Below are positions 30,795 through 45,400 of a DNA stretch of 64,000 nt, piece by piece; position 1 is the first letter of the stretch, and each line of letters begins with the position of its first letter. This stretch comes from Panagrolaimus kolymaensis (taxonomy: Eukaryota; Nematoda; Chromadorea; Rhabditida; Panagrolaimidae), in NCBI GenBank assembly GCA_028622995.1, contig JAJQJQ010000002.1, positions 10,602,001 through 10,666,000 on the forward strand, in the 5' to 3' direction. A model generated the notes under the pieces. The model had not been told where the DNA came from. It did not search any database and saw nothing but the letters and a program-made list of their open reading frames with translations. Both the position numbers and the translations under genes were made by a program.

Positions 30795-33700
30795 GAATGA
30801 AATAAAGGATTTCATCACCAAAGAAACTTTTTTGTGTTTCATCGAATTTTTTCCGTTCGACCAAATAAATGGAAGAATCGAAAACAAAATTTAAAGTTTT
30901 TTTCTTAAAGAAAATATTTGAGACAGATTCCATAAAGGATCAGCAATTCCAAAATTTATGTTTTTGTTTTTTTTTTGCTAAAAAGCTTTAATGTGTCTTT
31001 CGACCGAATAAATGGAAGAGGCGAAAACAAAATTTATAGTTATTTTCTAAATGGAAATATTTGAGACTGATTCCATAAAGGATCAGCAATTCCAAAATTT
31101 AGTTTTTTTGTTTTCTTTGCTTCATCGAATTTTTTCCGTTCGACCAAATAAATGGAAGAATCGAAAACAAAATTTAAAGTTTTTTTCTTAAAGAAAATAT
31201 TTGAGACAGATTCCATAAAGGATCAGCAATTCCAAAATTTATGTTTTTGTTTTTTTTTTGCTAAAAAGCTTTAATGTGTCTTTCGACCAAATAAATGGAA
31301 GAATCGAAAACAAAATTTATAGTTTTTTTCTTAAAGAAAATATTTGAGACAGATTCCATAAAGGATCAGCAATTCCAAAATTTATGTTTTTGTTTTTTTT
31401 TTGCTAAAAAGCTTTAATGTGTCTTTCGACCAAATAAATGGAAGAATCGAAAACAAAATTTATAGTTTTTTTCTTAAAGAAAATATTTGAGACAGATTCC
31501 ATAAAGGATCAACCTTTCCAAAATTTATGTTTTTGATTTTTTTTTGCTAAAAAGCTTTAATGTGTCTTTCGACCAAATAAATGGAAGAATCGAAAACAAA
31601 ATTTAAAGTTTTTTTCTTAAAGAAAATATTTGAGACAGATTCCATAAAGGATCAGCAATTCCAAAATTTATGTTTTTGTTTTTTTTTTGCTAAAAAGCTT
31701 TAATGTGTCTTTCGACCAAATAAATGGAAGAATCGAAAACAAAATTTATAGTTTTTTTCTTAAAGAAAATATTTGAGACAGATTCCATAAAGGATCAACC
31801 TTTCCAAAATTTATGTTTTTGATTTTTTTTTGCTAAAAAGCTTTAATGTGTCTTTCGACCAAATAAATGGAAGAATTGAAAACAAAATTTAAAGTTTTTT
31901 TCTTAAAGAAAATATTTGAGACAGATTCCATAAAGGATCAGCAATTCCAAAATTTATGTTTTTGTTTTTTTTTTTTGCTAAAAAGCTTTAATGTGTCTTT
32001 CGACCAAATAAATGGAAGAATCGAAAACAAAATTTATAGTTTTTTTCTTAAAGAAAATATTTGAGACAGATTCCATAAAGGATCAACCTTTCCAAAATTT
32101 ATGTTTTTGATTTTTTTTTGCTAAAAAGCTTTAATGTGTCTTTCGACCAAATAAATGGAAGAATCGAAAACAAAATTTATAGTTTTTTTCTTAAAGAAAA
32201 TATTTGAGACAGATTCCATAAAGGATCAACCTTTCCAAAATTTATGTTTTTGATTTTTTTTTGCTAAAAAGCTTTAATGTGTCTTTCGACCAAATAAATG
32301 GAAGAGGCGAAAACAAAATTTAAAGTTTTTTTCTTAAAGAAAATATTTGAGACAGATTCCATAAAGGATCAGCAATTCCAAAATTTAGTTTTTTTGTTTT
32401 CTTTGCTTCATCGAATTTTTTCCGTTCGACCAAATAAATGGAAGAATCGAAAACAAAATTTAAAGTTTTTTTCTTAAAGAAAATATTTGAGACAGATTCC
32501 ATAAAGGATCAGCAATTCCAAAATTTATGTTTTTGTTTTTTTTTTGCTAAAAAGCTTTAATGTGTCTTTCGACCAAATAAATGGAAGAATTGAAAACAAA
32601 ATTTAAAGTTTTTTTCTTAAAGAAAATATTTGAGACAGATTCCATAAAGGATCAGCAATTCCAAAATTTATGTTTTTGTTTTTTTTTTGCTAAAAAGCTT
32701 TAATGTGTCTTTCGACCAAATAAATGGAAGAATCGAAAACAAAATTTATAGTTTTTTTCTTAAAGAAAATATTTGAGACAGATTCCATAAAGGATCAACC
32801 TTTCCAAAATTTATGTTTTTGATTTTTTTTTGCTAAAAAGCTTTAATGTGTCTTTCGACCAAATAAATGGAAGAATTGAAAACAAAATTTAAAGTTTTTT
32901 TCTTAAAGAAAATATTTGAGACAGATTCCATAAAGGATCAGCAATTCCAAAATTTAGTTTTTTTGTTTTCTTTGCTTCATCGAATTTTTTCCGTTCGACC
33001 AAATAAATGGAAGAATCGAAAACAAAATTTAAAGTTTTTTTCTTAAAGAAAATATTTGAGACAGATTCCATAAAGGATCAGCAATTCCAAAATTTATGTT
33101 TTTGTTTTTTTTTTGCTAAAAAGCTTTAATGTGTCTTTCGACCAAATAAATGGAAGAATTGAAAACAAAATTTAAAGTTTTTTTCTTAAAGAAAATATTT
33201 GAGACAGATTCCATAAAGGATCAGCAATTCCAAAATTTATGTTTTTGTTTTTTTTTTGCTAAAAAGCTTTAATGTGTCTTTCGACCAAATAAATGGAAGA
33301 ATTGAAAACAAAATTTAAAGTTTTTTTCTTAAAGAAAATATTTGAGACAGATTCCATAAAGGATCAGCAATTCCAAAATTTATGTTTTTGTTTTTTTTTT
33401 GCTAAAAATCTTTAATGTGTCTTTCGACCAAATAAATGGAAGAATCGAAAACAAAATTTATAGTTTTTTTCTTAAAGAAAATATTTGAGACAGATTCCAT
33501 AAAGGATCAACCTTTCCAAAATTTATGTTTTTGATTTTTTTTTGCTAAAAAGCTTTAATGTGTCTTTCGACCAAATAAATGGAAGAATCGAAAACAAAAT
33601 TTAAAGTTTTTTTCTTAAAGAAAATATTTGAGACAGATTCCATAAAGGATCAGCAATTCCAAAATTTATGTTTTTGTTTTTTTTTTGCTAAAAAGCTTTA

Positions 33701-36700
33701 ATGTGTCTTTCGACCAAATAAATGGAAGAATCGAAAACAAAATTTATAGTTTTTTTCTTAAAGAAAATATTTGAGACAGATTCCATAAAGGATCAGCAAT
33801 TCCAAAATTTATGTTTTTGTTTTTTTTTTTTGCTAAAAAGCTTTAATGTGTCTTTCGACCAAATAAATGGAAGAATTGAAAACAAAATTTAAAGTTTTTT
33901 TCTTAAAGAAAATATTTGAGACAGATTCCATAAAGGATCAGCAATTCCAAAATTTAGTTTTTTTGTTTTCTTTGCTTCATCGAATTTTTTCCGTTCGACC
34001 AAATAAATGGAAGAATCGAAAACAAAATTTAAAGTTTTTTTCTTAAAGAAAATATTTGAGACAGATTCCATAAAGGATCAGCAATTCCAAAATTTATGTT
34101 TTTGTTTTTTTTTTGCTAAAAAGCTTTAATGTGTCTTTCGACCAAATAAATGGAAGAATCGAAAACAAAATTTATAGTTTTTTTCTTAAAGAAAATATTT
34201 GAGACAGATTCCATAAAGGATCAACCTTTCCAAAATTTATGTTTTTGATTTTTTTTTGCTAAAAAGCTTTAATGTGTCTTTCGACCAAATAAATGGAAGA
34301 ATCGAAAACAAAATTTAAAGTTTTTTTCTTAAAGAAAATATTTGAGACAGATTCCATAAAGGATCAGCAATTCCAAAATTTATGTTTTTGTTTTTTTTTT
34401 GCTAAAAAGCTTTAATGTGTCTTTCGACCAAATAAATGGAAGAATCGAAAACAAAATTTAAAGTTTTTTTCTTAAAGAAAATATTTGAGACAGATTCCAT
34501 AAAGGATCAGCAATTCCAAAATTTATGTTTTTGTTTTTTTTTTGCTAAAAAGCTTTAATGTGTCTTTCGACCGAATAAATGGAAGAGGCGAAAACAAAAT
34601 TTATAGTTATTTTCTAAATGGAAATATTTGAGACTGATTCCATAAAGGATCAGCAATTCCAAAATTTAGTTTTTTTGTTTTCTTTGCTTCATCGAATTTT
34701 TTCCGTTCGACCAAATAAATGGAAGAATCGAAAACAAAATTTAAAGTTTTTTTCTTAAAGAAAATATTTGAGACAGATTCCATAAAGGATCAGCAATTCC
34801 AAAATTTATGTTTTTGTTTTTTTTTTGCTAAAAAGCTTTAATGTGTCTTTCGACCAAATAAATGGAAGAATTGAAAACAAAATTTATAGTTTTTTTCTTA
34901 AAGAAAATATTTGAGACAGATTCCATAAAGGATCAGCAATTCCAAAATTTATGTTTTTGTTTTTTTTTTGCTAAAAAGCTTTAATGTGTCTTTCGACCAA
35001 ATAAATGGAAGAATCGAAAACAAAATTTAAAGTTTTTTTCTTAAAGAAAATATTTGAGACAGATTCCATAAAGGATCAGCAATTCCAAAATTTATGTTTT
35101 TGTTTTTTTTTTGCTAAAAAGCTTTAATGTGTCTTTCGACCAAATAAATGGAAGAATCGAAAACAAAATTTATAGTTTTTTTCTTAAAGAAAATATTTGA
35201 GACAGATTCCATAAAGGATCAGCAATTCCAAAATTTATGTTTTTGTTTTTTTTTTGCTAAAAAGCTTTAATGTGTCTTTCGACCAAATAAATGGAAGAAT
35301 TGAAAACAAAATTTAAAGTTTTTTTCTTAAAGAAAATATTTGAGACAGATTCCATAAAGGATCAGCAATTCCAAAATTTATGTTTTTGTTTTTTTTTTGC
35401 TAAAAAGCTTTAATGTGTCTTTCGACCAAATAAATGGAAGAATCGAAAACAAAATTTAAAGTTTTTTTCTTAAAGAAAATATTTGAGACAGATTCCATAA
35501 AGGATCAGCAATTCCAAAATTTATGTTTTTGTTTTTTTTTTGCTAAAAAGCTTTAATGTGTCTTTCGACCAAATAAATGGAAGAATCGAAAACAAAATTT
35601 AAAGTTTTTTTCTTAAAGAAAATATTTGAGACAGATTCCATAAAGGATCAGCAATTCCAAAATTTATGTTTTTGTTTTTTTTTTGCTAAAAAGCTTTAAT
35701 GTGTCTTTCGACCAAATAAATGGAAGAATCGAAAACAAAATTTAAAGTTTTTTTCTTAAAGAAAATATTTGAGACAGATTCCATAAAGGATCAGCAATTC
35801 CAAAATTTATGTTTTTGTTTTTTTTTTGCTAAAAAGCTTTAATGTGTCTTTCGACCAAATAAATGGAAGAATCGAAAACAAAATTTATAGTTTTTTTCTT
35901 AAAGAAAATATTTGAGACAGATTCCATAAAGGATCAGCAATTCCAAAATTTATGTTTTTGTTTTTTTTTTGCTAAAAAGCTTTAATGTGTCTTTCGACCG
36001 AATAAATGGAAGAGGCGAAAACAAAATTTATAGTTATTTTCTAAATGGAAATATTTGAGACTGATTCCATAAAGGATCAGCAATTCCAAAATTTAGTTTT
36101 TTTGTTTTCTTTGCTTCATCGAATTTTTTCCGTTCGACCAAATAAATGGAAGAATCGAAAACAAAATTTAAAGTTTTTTTCTTAAAGAAAATATTTGAGA
36201 CAGATTCCATAAAGGATCAGCAATTCCAAAATTTATGTTTTTGTTTTTTTTTTGCTAAAAAGCTTTAATGTGTCTTTCGACCAAATAAATGGAAGAATTG
36301 AAAACAAAATTTATAGTTTTTTTCTTAAAGAAAATATTTGAGACAGATTCCATAAAGGATCAGCAATTCCAAAATTTATGTTTTTGTTTTTTTTTTGCTA
36401 AAAAGCTTTAATGTGTCTTTCGACCAAATAAATGGAAGAATCGAAAACAAAATTTAAAGTTTTTTTCTTAAAGAAAATATTTGAGACAGATTCCATAAAG
36501 GATCAGCAATTCCAAAATTTATGTTTTTGTTTTTTTTTTGCTAAAAAGCTTTAATGTGTCTTTCGACCAAATAAATGGAAGAATCGAAAACAAAATTTAT
36601 AGTTTTTTTCTTAAAGAAAATATTTGAGACAGATTCCATAAAGGATCAGCAATTCCAAAATTTATGTTTTTGTTTTTTTTTTGCTAAAAAGCTTTAATGT

Positions 36701-39700
36701 GTCTTTCGACCAAATAAATGGAAGAATTGAAAACAAAATTTAAAGTTTTTTTCTTAAAGAAAATATTTGAGACAGATTCCATAAAGGATCAGCAATTCCA
36801 AAATTTATGTTTTTGTTTTTTTTTTGCTAAAAAGCTTTAATGTGTCTTTCGACCAAATAAATGGAAGAATCGAAAACAAAATTTAAAGTTTTTTTCTTAA
36901 AGAAAATATTTGAGACAGATTCCATAAAGGATCAGCAATTCCAAAATTTATGTTTTTGTTTTTTTTTTGCTAAAAAGCTTTAATGTGTCTTTCGACCAAA
37001 TAAATGGAAGAATCGAAAACAAAATTTAAAGTTTTTTTCTTAAAGAAAATATTTGAGACAGATTCCATAAAGGATCAGCAATTCCAAAATTTATGTTTTT
37101 GTTTTTTTTTTGCTAAAAAGCTTTAATGTGTCTTTCGACCAAATAAATGGAAGAATCGAAAACAAAATTTAAAGTTTTTTTCTTAAAGAAAATATTTGAG
37201 ACAGATTCCATAAAGGATCAGCAATTCCAAAATTTATGTTTTTGTTTTTTTTTTGCTAAAAAGCTTTAATGTGTCTTTCGACCAAATAAATGGAAGAATC
37301 GAAAACAAAATTTATAGTTTTTTTCTTAAAGAAAATATTTGAGACAGATTCCATAAAGGATCAGCAATTCCAAAATTTATGTTTTTGTTTTTTTTTTGCT
37401 AAAAAGCTTTAATGTGTCTTTCGACCAAATAAATGGAAGAATTGAAAACAAAATTTAAAGTTTTTTTCTTAAAGAAAATATTTGAGACAGATTCCATAAA
37501 GGATCAGCAATTCCAAAATTTATGTTTTTGTTTTTTTTTTGCTAAAAAGCTTTAATGTGTCTTTCGACCAAATAAATGGAAGAATCGAAAACAAAATTTA
37601 TAGTTTTTTTCTTAAAGAAAATATTTGAGACAGATTCAATAAAGGATCAACCTTTCCAAAATTTATGTTTTTGATTTTTTTTTGCTAAAAAGCTTTAATG
37701 TGTCTTTCGACCGAATAAATGGAAGAGGCGAAAACAAAATTTATAGTTATTTTCTAAATGGAAATATTTGAGACTGATTCCATAAAGGATCAGCAATTCC
37801 AAAATTTAGTTTTTTTGTTTTCTTTGCTTCATCGAATTTTTTCCGTTCGACCAAATAAATGGAAGAATCGAAAACAAAATTTAAAGTTTTTTTCTTAAAG
37901 AAAATATTTGAGACAGATTCCATAAAGGATCAGCAATTCCAAAATTTATGTTTTTGTTTTTTTTTTGCTAAAAAGCTTTAATGTGTCTTTCGACCAAATA
38001 AATGGAAGAATCGAAAACAAAATTTATAGTTTTTTTCTTAAAGAAAATATTTGAGACAGATTCCATAAAGGATCAACCTTTCCAAAATTTATGTTTTTGA
38101 TTTTTTTTTGCTAAAAAGCTTTAATGTGTCTTTCGACCAAATAAATGGAAGAATTGAAAACAAAATTTAAAGTTTTTTTCTTAAAGAAAATATTTGAGAC
38201 AGATTCCATAAAGGATCAGCAATTCCAAAATTTAGTTTTTTTGTTTTCTTTGCTTCATCGAATTTTTTCCGTTCGACCAAATAAATGGAAGAATCGAAAA
38301 CAAAATTTAAAGTTTTTTTCTTAAAGAAAATATTTGAGACAGATTCCATAAAGGATCAGCAATTCCAAAATTTATGTTTTTGTTTTTTTTTTGCTAAAAA
38401 GCTTTAATGTGTCTTTCGACCAAATAAATGGAAGAATTGAAAACAAAATTTAAAGTTTTTTTCTTAAAGAAAATATTTGAGACAGATTCCATAAAGGATC
38501 AGCAATTCCAAAATTTATGTTTTTGTTTTTTTTTTGCTAAAAAGCTTTAATGTGTCTTTCGACCAAATAAATGGAAGAATTGAAAACAAAATTTAAAGTT
38601 TTTTTCTTAAAGAAAATATTTGAGACAGATTCCATAAAGGATCAGCAATTCCAAAATTTATGTTTTTGTTTTTTTTTTGCTAAAAAGCTTTAATGTGTCT
38701 TTCGACCAAATAAATGGAAGAATCGAAAACAAAATTTATAGTTTTTTTCTTAAAGAAAATATTTGAGACAGATTCCATAAAGGATCAACCTTTCCAAAAT
38801 TTATGTTTTTGATTTTTTTTTGCTAAAAAGCTTTAATGTGTCTTTCGACCAAATAAATGGAAGAATCGAAAACAAAATTTAAAGTTTTTTTCTTAAAGAA
38901 AATATTTGAGACAGATTCCATAAAGGATCAGCAATTCCAAAATTTATGTTTTTGTTTTTTTTTTGCTAAAAAGCTTTAATGTGTCTTTCGACCAAATAAA
39001 TGGAAGAATCGAAAACAAAATTTATAGTTTTTTTCTTAAAGAAAATATTTGAGACAGATTCCATAAAGGATCAGCAATTCCAAAATTTATGTTTTTGTTT
39101 TTTTTTTTTGCTAAAAAGCTTTAATGTGTCTTTCGACCAAATAAATGGAAGAATCGAAAACAAAATTTAAAGTTTTTTTCTTAAAGAAAATATTTGAGAC
39201 AGATTCCATAAAGGATCAGCAATTCCAAAATTTATGTTTTTGTTTTTTTTTTTTGCTAAAAAGCTTTAATGTGTCTTTCGACCGAATAAATGGAAGAGGC
39301 GAAAACAAAATTTATAGTTATTTTCTAAATGGAAATATTTGAGACTGATTCCATAAAGGATCAGCAATTCCAAAATTTAGTTTTTTTGTTTTCTTTGCTT
39401 CATCGAATTTTTTCCGTTCGACCAAATAAATGGAAGAATCGAAAACAAAATTTAAAGTTTTTTTCTTAAAGAAAATATTTGAGACAGATTCCATAAAGGA
39501 TCAGCAATTCCAAAATTTATGTTTTTGTTTTTTTTTTGCTAAAAAGCTTTAATGTGTCTTTCGACCAAATAAATGGAAGAATCGAAAACAAAATTTATAG
39601 TTTTTTTCTTAAAGAAAATATTTGAGACAGATTCCATAAAGGATCAACCTTTCCAAAATTTATGTTTTTGATTTTTTTTTGCTAAAAAGCTTTAATGTGT

Positions 39701-42490
39701 CTTTCGACCAAATAAATGGAAGAATTGAAAACAAAATTTAAAGTTTTTTTCTTAAAGAAAATATTTGAGACAGATTCCATAAAGGATCAGCAATTCCAAA
39801 ATTTAGTTTTTTTGTTTTCTTTGCTTCATCGAATTTTTTCCGTTCGACCAAATAAATGGAAGAATCGAAAACAAAATTTAAAGTTTTTTTCTTAAAGAAA
39901 ATATTTGAGACAGATTCCATAAAGGATCAGCAATTCCAAAATTTATGTTTTTGTTTTTTTTTTGCTAAAAAGCTTTAATGTGTCTTTCGACCAAATAAAT
40001 GGAAGAATTGAAAACAAAATTTAAAGTTTTTTTCTTAAAGAAAATATTTGAGACAGATTCCATAAAGGATCAGCAATTCCAAAATTTATGTTTTTGTTTT
40101 TTTTTTGCTAAAAAGCTTTAATGTGTCTTTCGACCAAATAAATGGAAGAATCGAAAACAAAATTTATAGTTTTTTTCTTAAAGAAAATATTTGAGACAGA
40201 TTCCATAAAGGATCAACCTTTCCAAAATTTATGTTTTTGATTTTTTTTTGCTAAAAAGCTTTAATGTGTCTTTCGACCAAATAAATGGAAGAATCGAAAA
40301 CAAAATTTAAAGTTTTTTTCTTAAAGAAAATATTTGAGACAGATTCCATAAAGGATCAGCAATTCCAAAATTTATGTTTTTGTTTTTTTTTTTTGCTAAA
40401 AAGCTTTAATGTGTCTTTCGACCGAATAAATGGAAGAGGCGAAAACAAAATTTATAGTTATTTTCTAAATGGAAATATTTGAGACTGATTCCATAAAGGA
40501 TCAGCAATTCCAAAATTTAGTTTTTTTGTTTTCTTTGCTTCATCGAATTTTTTCCGTTCGACCAAATAAATGGAAGAATCGAAAACAAAATTTAAAGTTT
40601 TTTTCTTAAAGAAAATATTTGAGACAGATTCCATAAAGGATCAGCAATTCCAAAATTTATGTTTTTGTTTTTTTTTTGCTAAAAAGCTTTAATGTGTCTT
40701 TCGACCAAATAAATGGAAGAATTGAAAACAAAATTTAAAGTTTTTTTCTTAAAGAAAATATTTGAGACAGATTCCATAAAGGATCAACCTTTCCAAAATT
40801 TATGTTTTTGATTTTTTTTTGCTAAAAAGCTTTAATGTGTCTTTCGACCAAATAAATGGAAGAATCGAAAACAAAATTTAAAGTTTTTTTCTTAAAGAAA
40901 ATATTTGAGACAGATTCCATAAAGGATCAGCAATTCCAAAATTTATGTTTTTGTTTTTTTTTTGCTAAAAAGCTTTAATGTGTCTTTCGACCAAATAAAT
41001 GGAAGAATCGAAAACAAAATTTATAGTTTTTTTCTTAAAGAAAATATTTGAGACAGATTCCATAAAGGATCAGCAATTCCAAAATTTATGTTTTTGTTTT
41101 TTTTTTTTGCTAAAAAGCTTTAATGTGTCTTTCGACCAAATAAATGGAAGAATCGAAAACAAAATTTAAAGTTTTTTTCTTAAAGAAAATATTTGAGACA
41201 GATTCCATAAAGGATCAGCAATTCCAAAATTTATGTTTTTGTTTTTTTTTTTTGCTAAAAAGCTTTAATGTGTCTTTCGACCGAATAAATGGAAGAGGCG
41301 AAAACAAAATTTATAGTTATTTTCTAAATGGAAATATTTGAGACTGATTCCATAAAGGATCAGCAATTCCAAAATTTAGTTTTTTTGTTTTCTTTGCTTC
41401 ATCGAATTTTTTCCGTTCGACCAAATAAATGGAAGAATCGAAAACAAAATTTAAAGTTTTTTTCTTAAAGAAAATATTTGAGACAGATTCCATAAAGGAT
41501 CAGCAATTCCAAAATTTATGTTTTTGTTTTTTTTTTGCTAAAAAGCTTTAATGTGTCTTTCGACCAAATAAATGGAAGAATCGAAAACAAAATTTATAGT
41601 TTTTTTCTTAAAGAAAATATTTGAGACAGATTCCATAAAGGATCAACCTTTCCAAAATTTATGTTTTTGATTTTTTTTTGCTAAAAAGCTTTAATGTGTC
41701 TTTCGACCAAATAAATGGAAGAATTGAAAACAAAATTTAAAGTTTTTTTCTTAAAGAAAATATTTGAGACAGATTCCATAAAGGATCAGCAATTCCAAAA
41801 TTTAGTTTTTTTGTTTTCTTTGCTTCATCGAATTTTTTCCGTTCGACCAAATAAATGGAAGAATCGAAAACAAAATTTAAAGTTTTTTTCTTAAAGAAAA
41901 TATTTGAGACAGATTCCATAAAGGATCAGCAATTCCAAAATTTATGTTTTTGTTTTTTTTTTGCTAAAAAGCTTTAATGTGTCTTTCGACCAAATAAATG
42001 GAAGAATTGAAAACAAAATTTAAAGTTTTTTTCTTAAAGAAAATATTTGAGACAGATTCCATAAAGGATCAGCAATTCCAAAATTTATGTTTTTGTTTTT
42101 TTTTTGCTAAAAAGCTTTAATGTGTCTTTCGACCAAATAAATGGAAGAATCGAAAACAAAATTTATAGTTTTTTTCTTAAAGAAAATATTTGAGACAGAT
42201 TCCATAAAGGATCAACCTTTCCAAAATTTATGTTTTTGATTTTTTTTTGCTAAAAAGCTTTAATGTGTCTTTCGACCAAATAAATGGAAGAATCGAAAAC
42301 AAAATTTAAAGTTTTTTTCTTAAAGAAAATATTTGAGACAGATTCCATAAAGGATCAGCAATTCCAAAATTTAGTTTTTTTGTTTTCTTTGCTTCATCGA
42401 ATTTTTTCCGTTCGACCAAATAAATGGAAGAATCGAAAACAAAATTTAAAGTTTTTTTCTTAAAGAAAATATTTGAGACAGATTCCATAA
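30795..42490. repeat. Satellite array 2, domain A: 142-144-bp monomers mixed with 140-bp monomers
   Basis: Tandem repeat keyed by CGACCAAATAAATGGAAGA. Two monomer types occur. Long units (142-144 bp) end GCTAAAAAGCTTTAATGTGTC after a long T run; 140-bp units end GCTTCATCGAATTTTTTCCG. Long units dominate here. A degenerate first copy starts near 30795 (AATAAAGGATTTCATCACC). Every unit has the dyad TTTTCTTAAAGAAAA or a mutated form. A rare variant (CGACCGAATA with TAGTTATTTTCTAAATGG) marks higher-order blocks at 31001, 34568, 35995, 37708, 39279, 40419 and 41278. Confidence 0.95.
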
Positions 42491-45400
42491 AGGATCAGCC
42501 ATTCCAAAATTTAGTTTTTTTGTTTTCTTTGTCTCAACGAATTTTTTCCGTTCGACCAAATAAATGGAAGAATCGAAAACAAAATTTCTAGTTTTTTTCT
42601 TAAAGAAAATATTTGAGACAGATTCCATAAAGGATCAGCAATTCCAAAATTTAGTTTTTTTGTTTTCTTTGCCTCAACGAATTTTTTCCGTTCGACCAAA
42701 TAAATGGAAGAATCGAAAACAAAATTTCTAGTTTTTTTCTTAAATAAAATATTTGAGACAGATTCCATAAAGGATCAGCCATTCCAAAATTTAGTTTTTT
42801 TGTTTTCTTTGCCTCAACGAATTTTTTCCGTTCGACCAAATAAATGGAAGAGTCGAAAACAAAATTTCTAGTTTTTTTCTAAAAAGAAAATATTTGAGAC
42901 AGATTCCATAAAGGATCAGCCTTTCCAAAATTTATGTTTTTGATTTTTTTTGCTAAAAAGCTTTAATGTGTCTTTCGACCAAATAAATGGAAGAGGCGAA
43001 AACAAAATTTATAGTTTTTTTCTTAATGAAAATATTTGAGACAGATTCCATAAAGGATCAGCAATTCCAAAATTTAGTTTTTTTGTTTTCTTTGCCTCAA
43101 CGAATTTTTTCCGTTCGACCAAATAAATGGAAGAATCGAAAACAAAATTTCTAGTTTTTTTCTTAAAGAAAATATTTGAGACAGATTCCATAAAGGATCA
43201 GCCATTCCAAAATTTAGTTTTTTTGTTTTCTTTGCCTCAACGAATTTTTTCCGTTCGACCAAATAAATGGAAGAATCGAAAACAAAATTTCTAGTTTTTT
43301 TCTTAAATAAAATATTTGAGACAGATTCCATAAAGGATCAGCAATTCCAAAATTTAGTTTTTTTGTTTTCTTTGCCTCAACGAATTTTTTCCGTTCGACC
43401 AAATAAATGGAAGAATCGAAAACAAAATTTATAGTTTTTTTCTTAAAGAAAATATTTGAGACTGATTCCATAAAGAATCAGCCATTCCAAAATTTAGTTT
43501 TTTTGTTTTCTTTGCCTCAACGAATTTTTTCCGTTCGACCAAATAAATGGAAGAATCGAAAACAAAATTTCTAGTTTTTTTCTTAAAGAAAATATTTGAG
43601 ACAGATTCCATAAAGGATCAGCAATTCCAAAATTTAGTTTTTTTGTTTTCTTTGCCTCAACGAATTTTTTCCGTTCGACCAAATAAATGGAAGAATCGAA
43701 AACAAAATTTATAGTTTTTTTCTTAAAGAAAATATTTGAGACTGATTCCATAAAGAATCAGCCATTCCAAAATTTAGTTTTTTTGTTTTCTTTGCCTCAA
43801 CGAATTTTTTCCGTTCGACCAAATAAATGGAAGAATCGAAAACAAAATTTCTAGTTTTTTTCTTAAAGAAAATATTTGAGACAGATTCCATAAAGGATCA
43901 GCAATTCCAAAATTTAGTTTTTTTGTTTTCTTTGCCTCAACGAATTTTTTCCGTTCGACCAAATAAATGGAAGAATCGAAAACAAAATTTCTAGTTTTTT
44001 TCTTAAAAAAAATATTTGAGACAGATTCCATAAAGGATCAGCCATTCCAAAATTTAGTTTTTTTGTTTTCTTTGCCTCAACGAATTTTTTCCGTTCGACC
44101 AAATAAATGGAAGAATCGAAAACAAAATTTCTAGTTTTTTTCTTAAAGAAAATATTTGAGACAGATTCCATAAAGGATCAGCAATTCCAAAAATTAGTTT
44201 TTTTGTTTTCTTTGCCTCAACGAATTTTTTCCGTTCGACCAAATAAATGGAAGAATCGAAAACAAAATTTATAGTTTTTTTCTTAAAGAAAATATTTGAG
44301 ACAGATTCCATAAAGGATAAGCAATTCCAAAATTTAGTTTTTTTGTTTTCTTTGCCTCAACGAATTTTTTCCGTTCGACCAAATAAATGGAAGAATCGAA
44401 AACAAAATTTCTAGTTTTTTTCTTAAAGAAAATATTTGAGACAGATTCCATAAAGGATCAGCCATTCCAAAATTTAGTTTTTTTGTTTTCTTTGCCTCAA
44501 CGAATTTTTTCCGTTCGACCAAATAAATGGAAGAATCGAAAACAAAATTTCTAGTTTTTTTCTTAAAGAAAATATTTGAGACAGATTCCATAAAGGATCA
44601 GCCATTCCAAAATTTAGTTTTTTTGTTTTCTTTGCCTCAACGAATTTTTTCCGTTCGACCAAATAAATGGAAGAATCGAAAACAAAATTTCTAGTTTTTT
44701 TCTTAAAGAAAATATTTGAGACAGATTCCATAAAGGATCAGCAATTCCAAAATTTAGTTTTTTTGTTTTCTTTGCCTCAACGAATTTTTTCCGTTCGACC
44801 AAATAAATGGAAGAATCGAAAACAAAATTTCTAGTTTTTTTCTTAAATAAAATATTTGAGACAGATTCCATAAAGGATCAGCCATTCCAAAATTTAGTTT
44901 TTTTGTTTTCTTTGCCTCAACGAATTTTTTCCGTTCGACCAAATAAATGGAAGAGTCGAAAACAAAATTTCTAGTTTTTTTCTAAAAAGAAAATATTTGA
45001 GACAGATTCCATAAAGGATCAGCCTTTCCAAAATTTATGTTTTTGATTTTTTTTGCTAAAAAGCTTTAATGTGTCTTTCGACCAAATAAATGGAAGAGGC
45101 GAAAACAAAATTTATAGTTTTTTTCTTAAAGAAAATATTTGAGACAGATTCCATAAAGGATCAGCCTTTCCAAAATTTATGTTTTTGATTTTTTTTGCTA
45201 AAAAGCTTTAATGTGTCTTTCGACCAAATAAATGGAAGAGGCGAAAACAAAATTTATAGTTTTTTTCTTAAAGAAAATATTTGAGACAGATTCCATAAAG
45301 GATCAGCAATTCCAAAATTTAGTTTTTTTGTTTTCTTTGCCTCAACGAATTTTTTCCGTTCGACCAAATAAATGGAAGAATCGAAAACAAAATTTCTAGT

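Noticed and set aside
30682..30894. 70-codon hydrophobic + frame
   Set aside because: T-rich chance frame that enters the satellite; no supporting signal.
31867..41341. 65-codon + strand frames in satellite 2 domain A
   Set aside because: Same reason: they span parts of two monomers and recur only because the monomer pair recurs.
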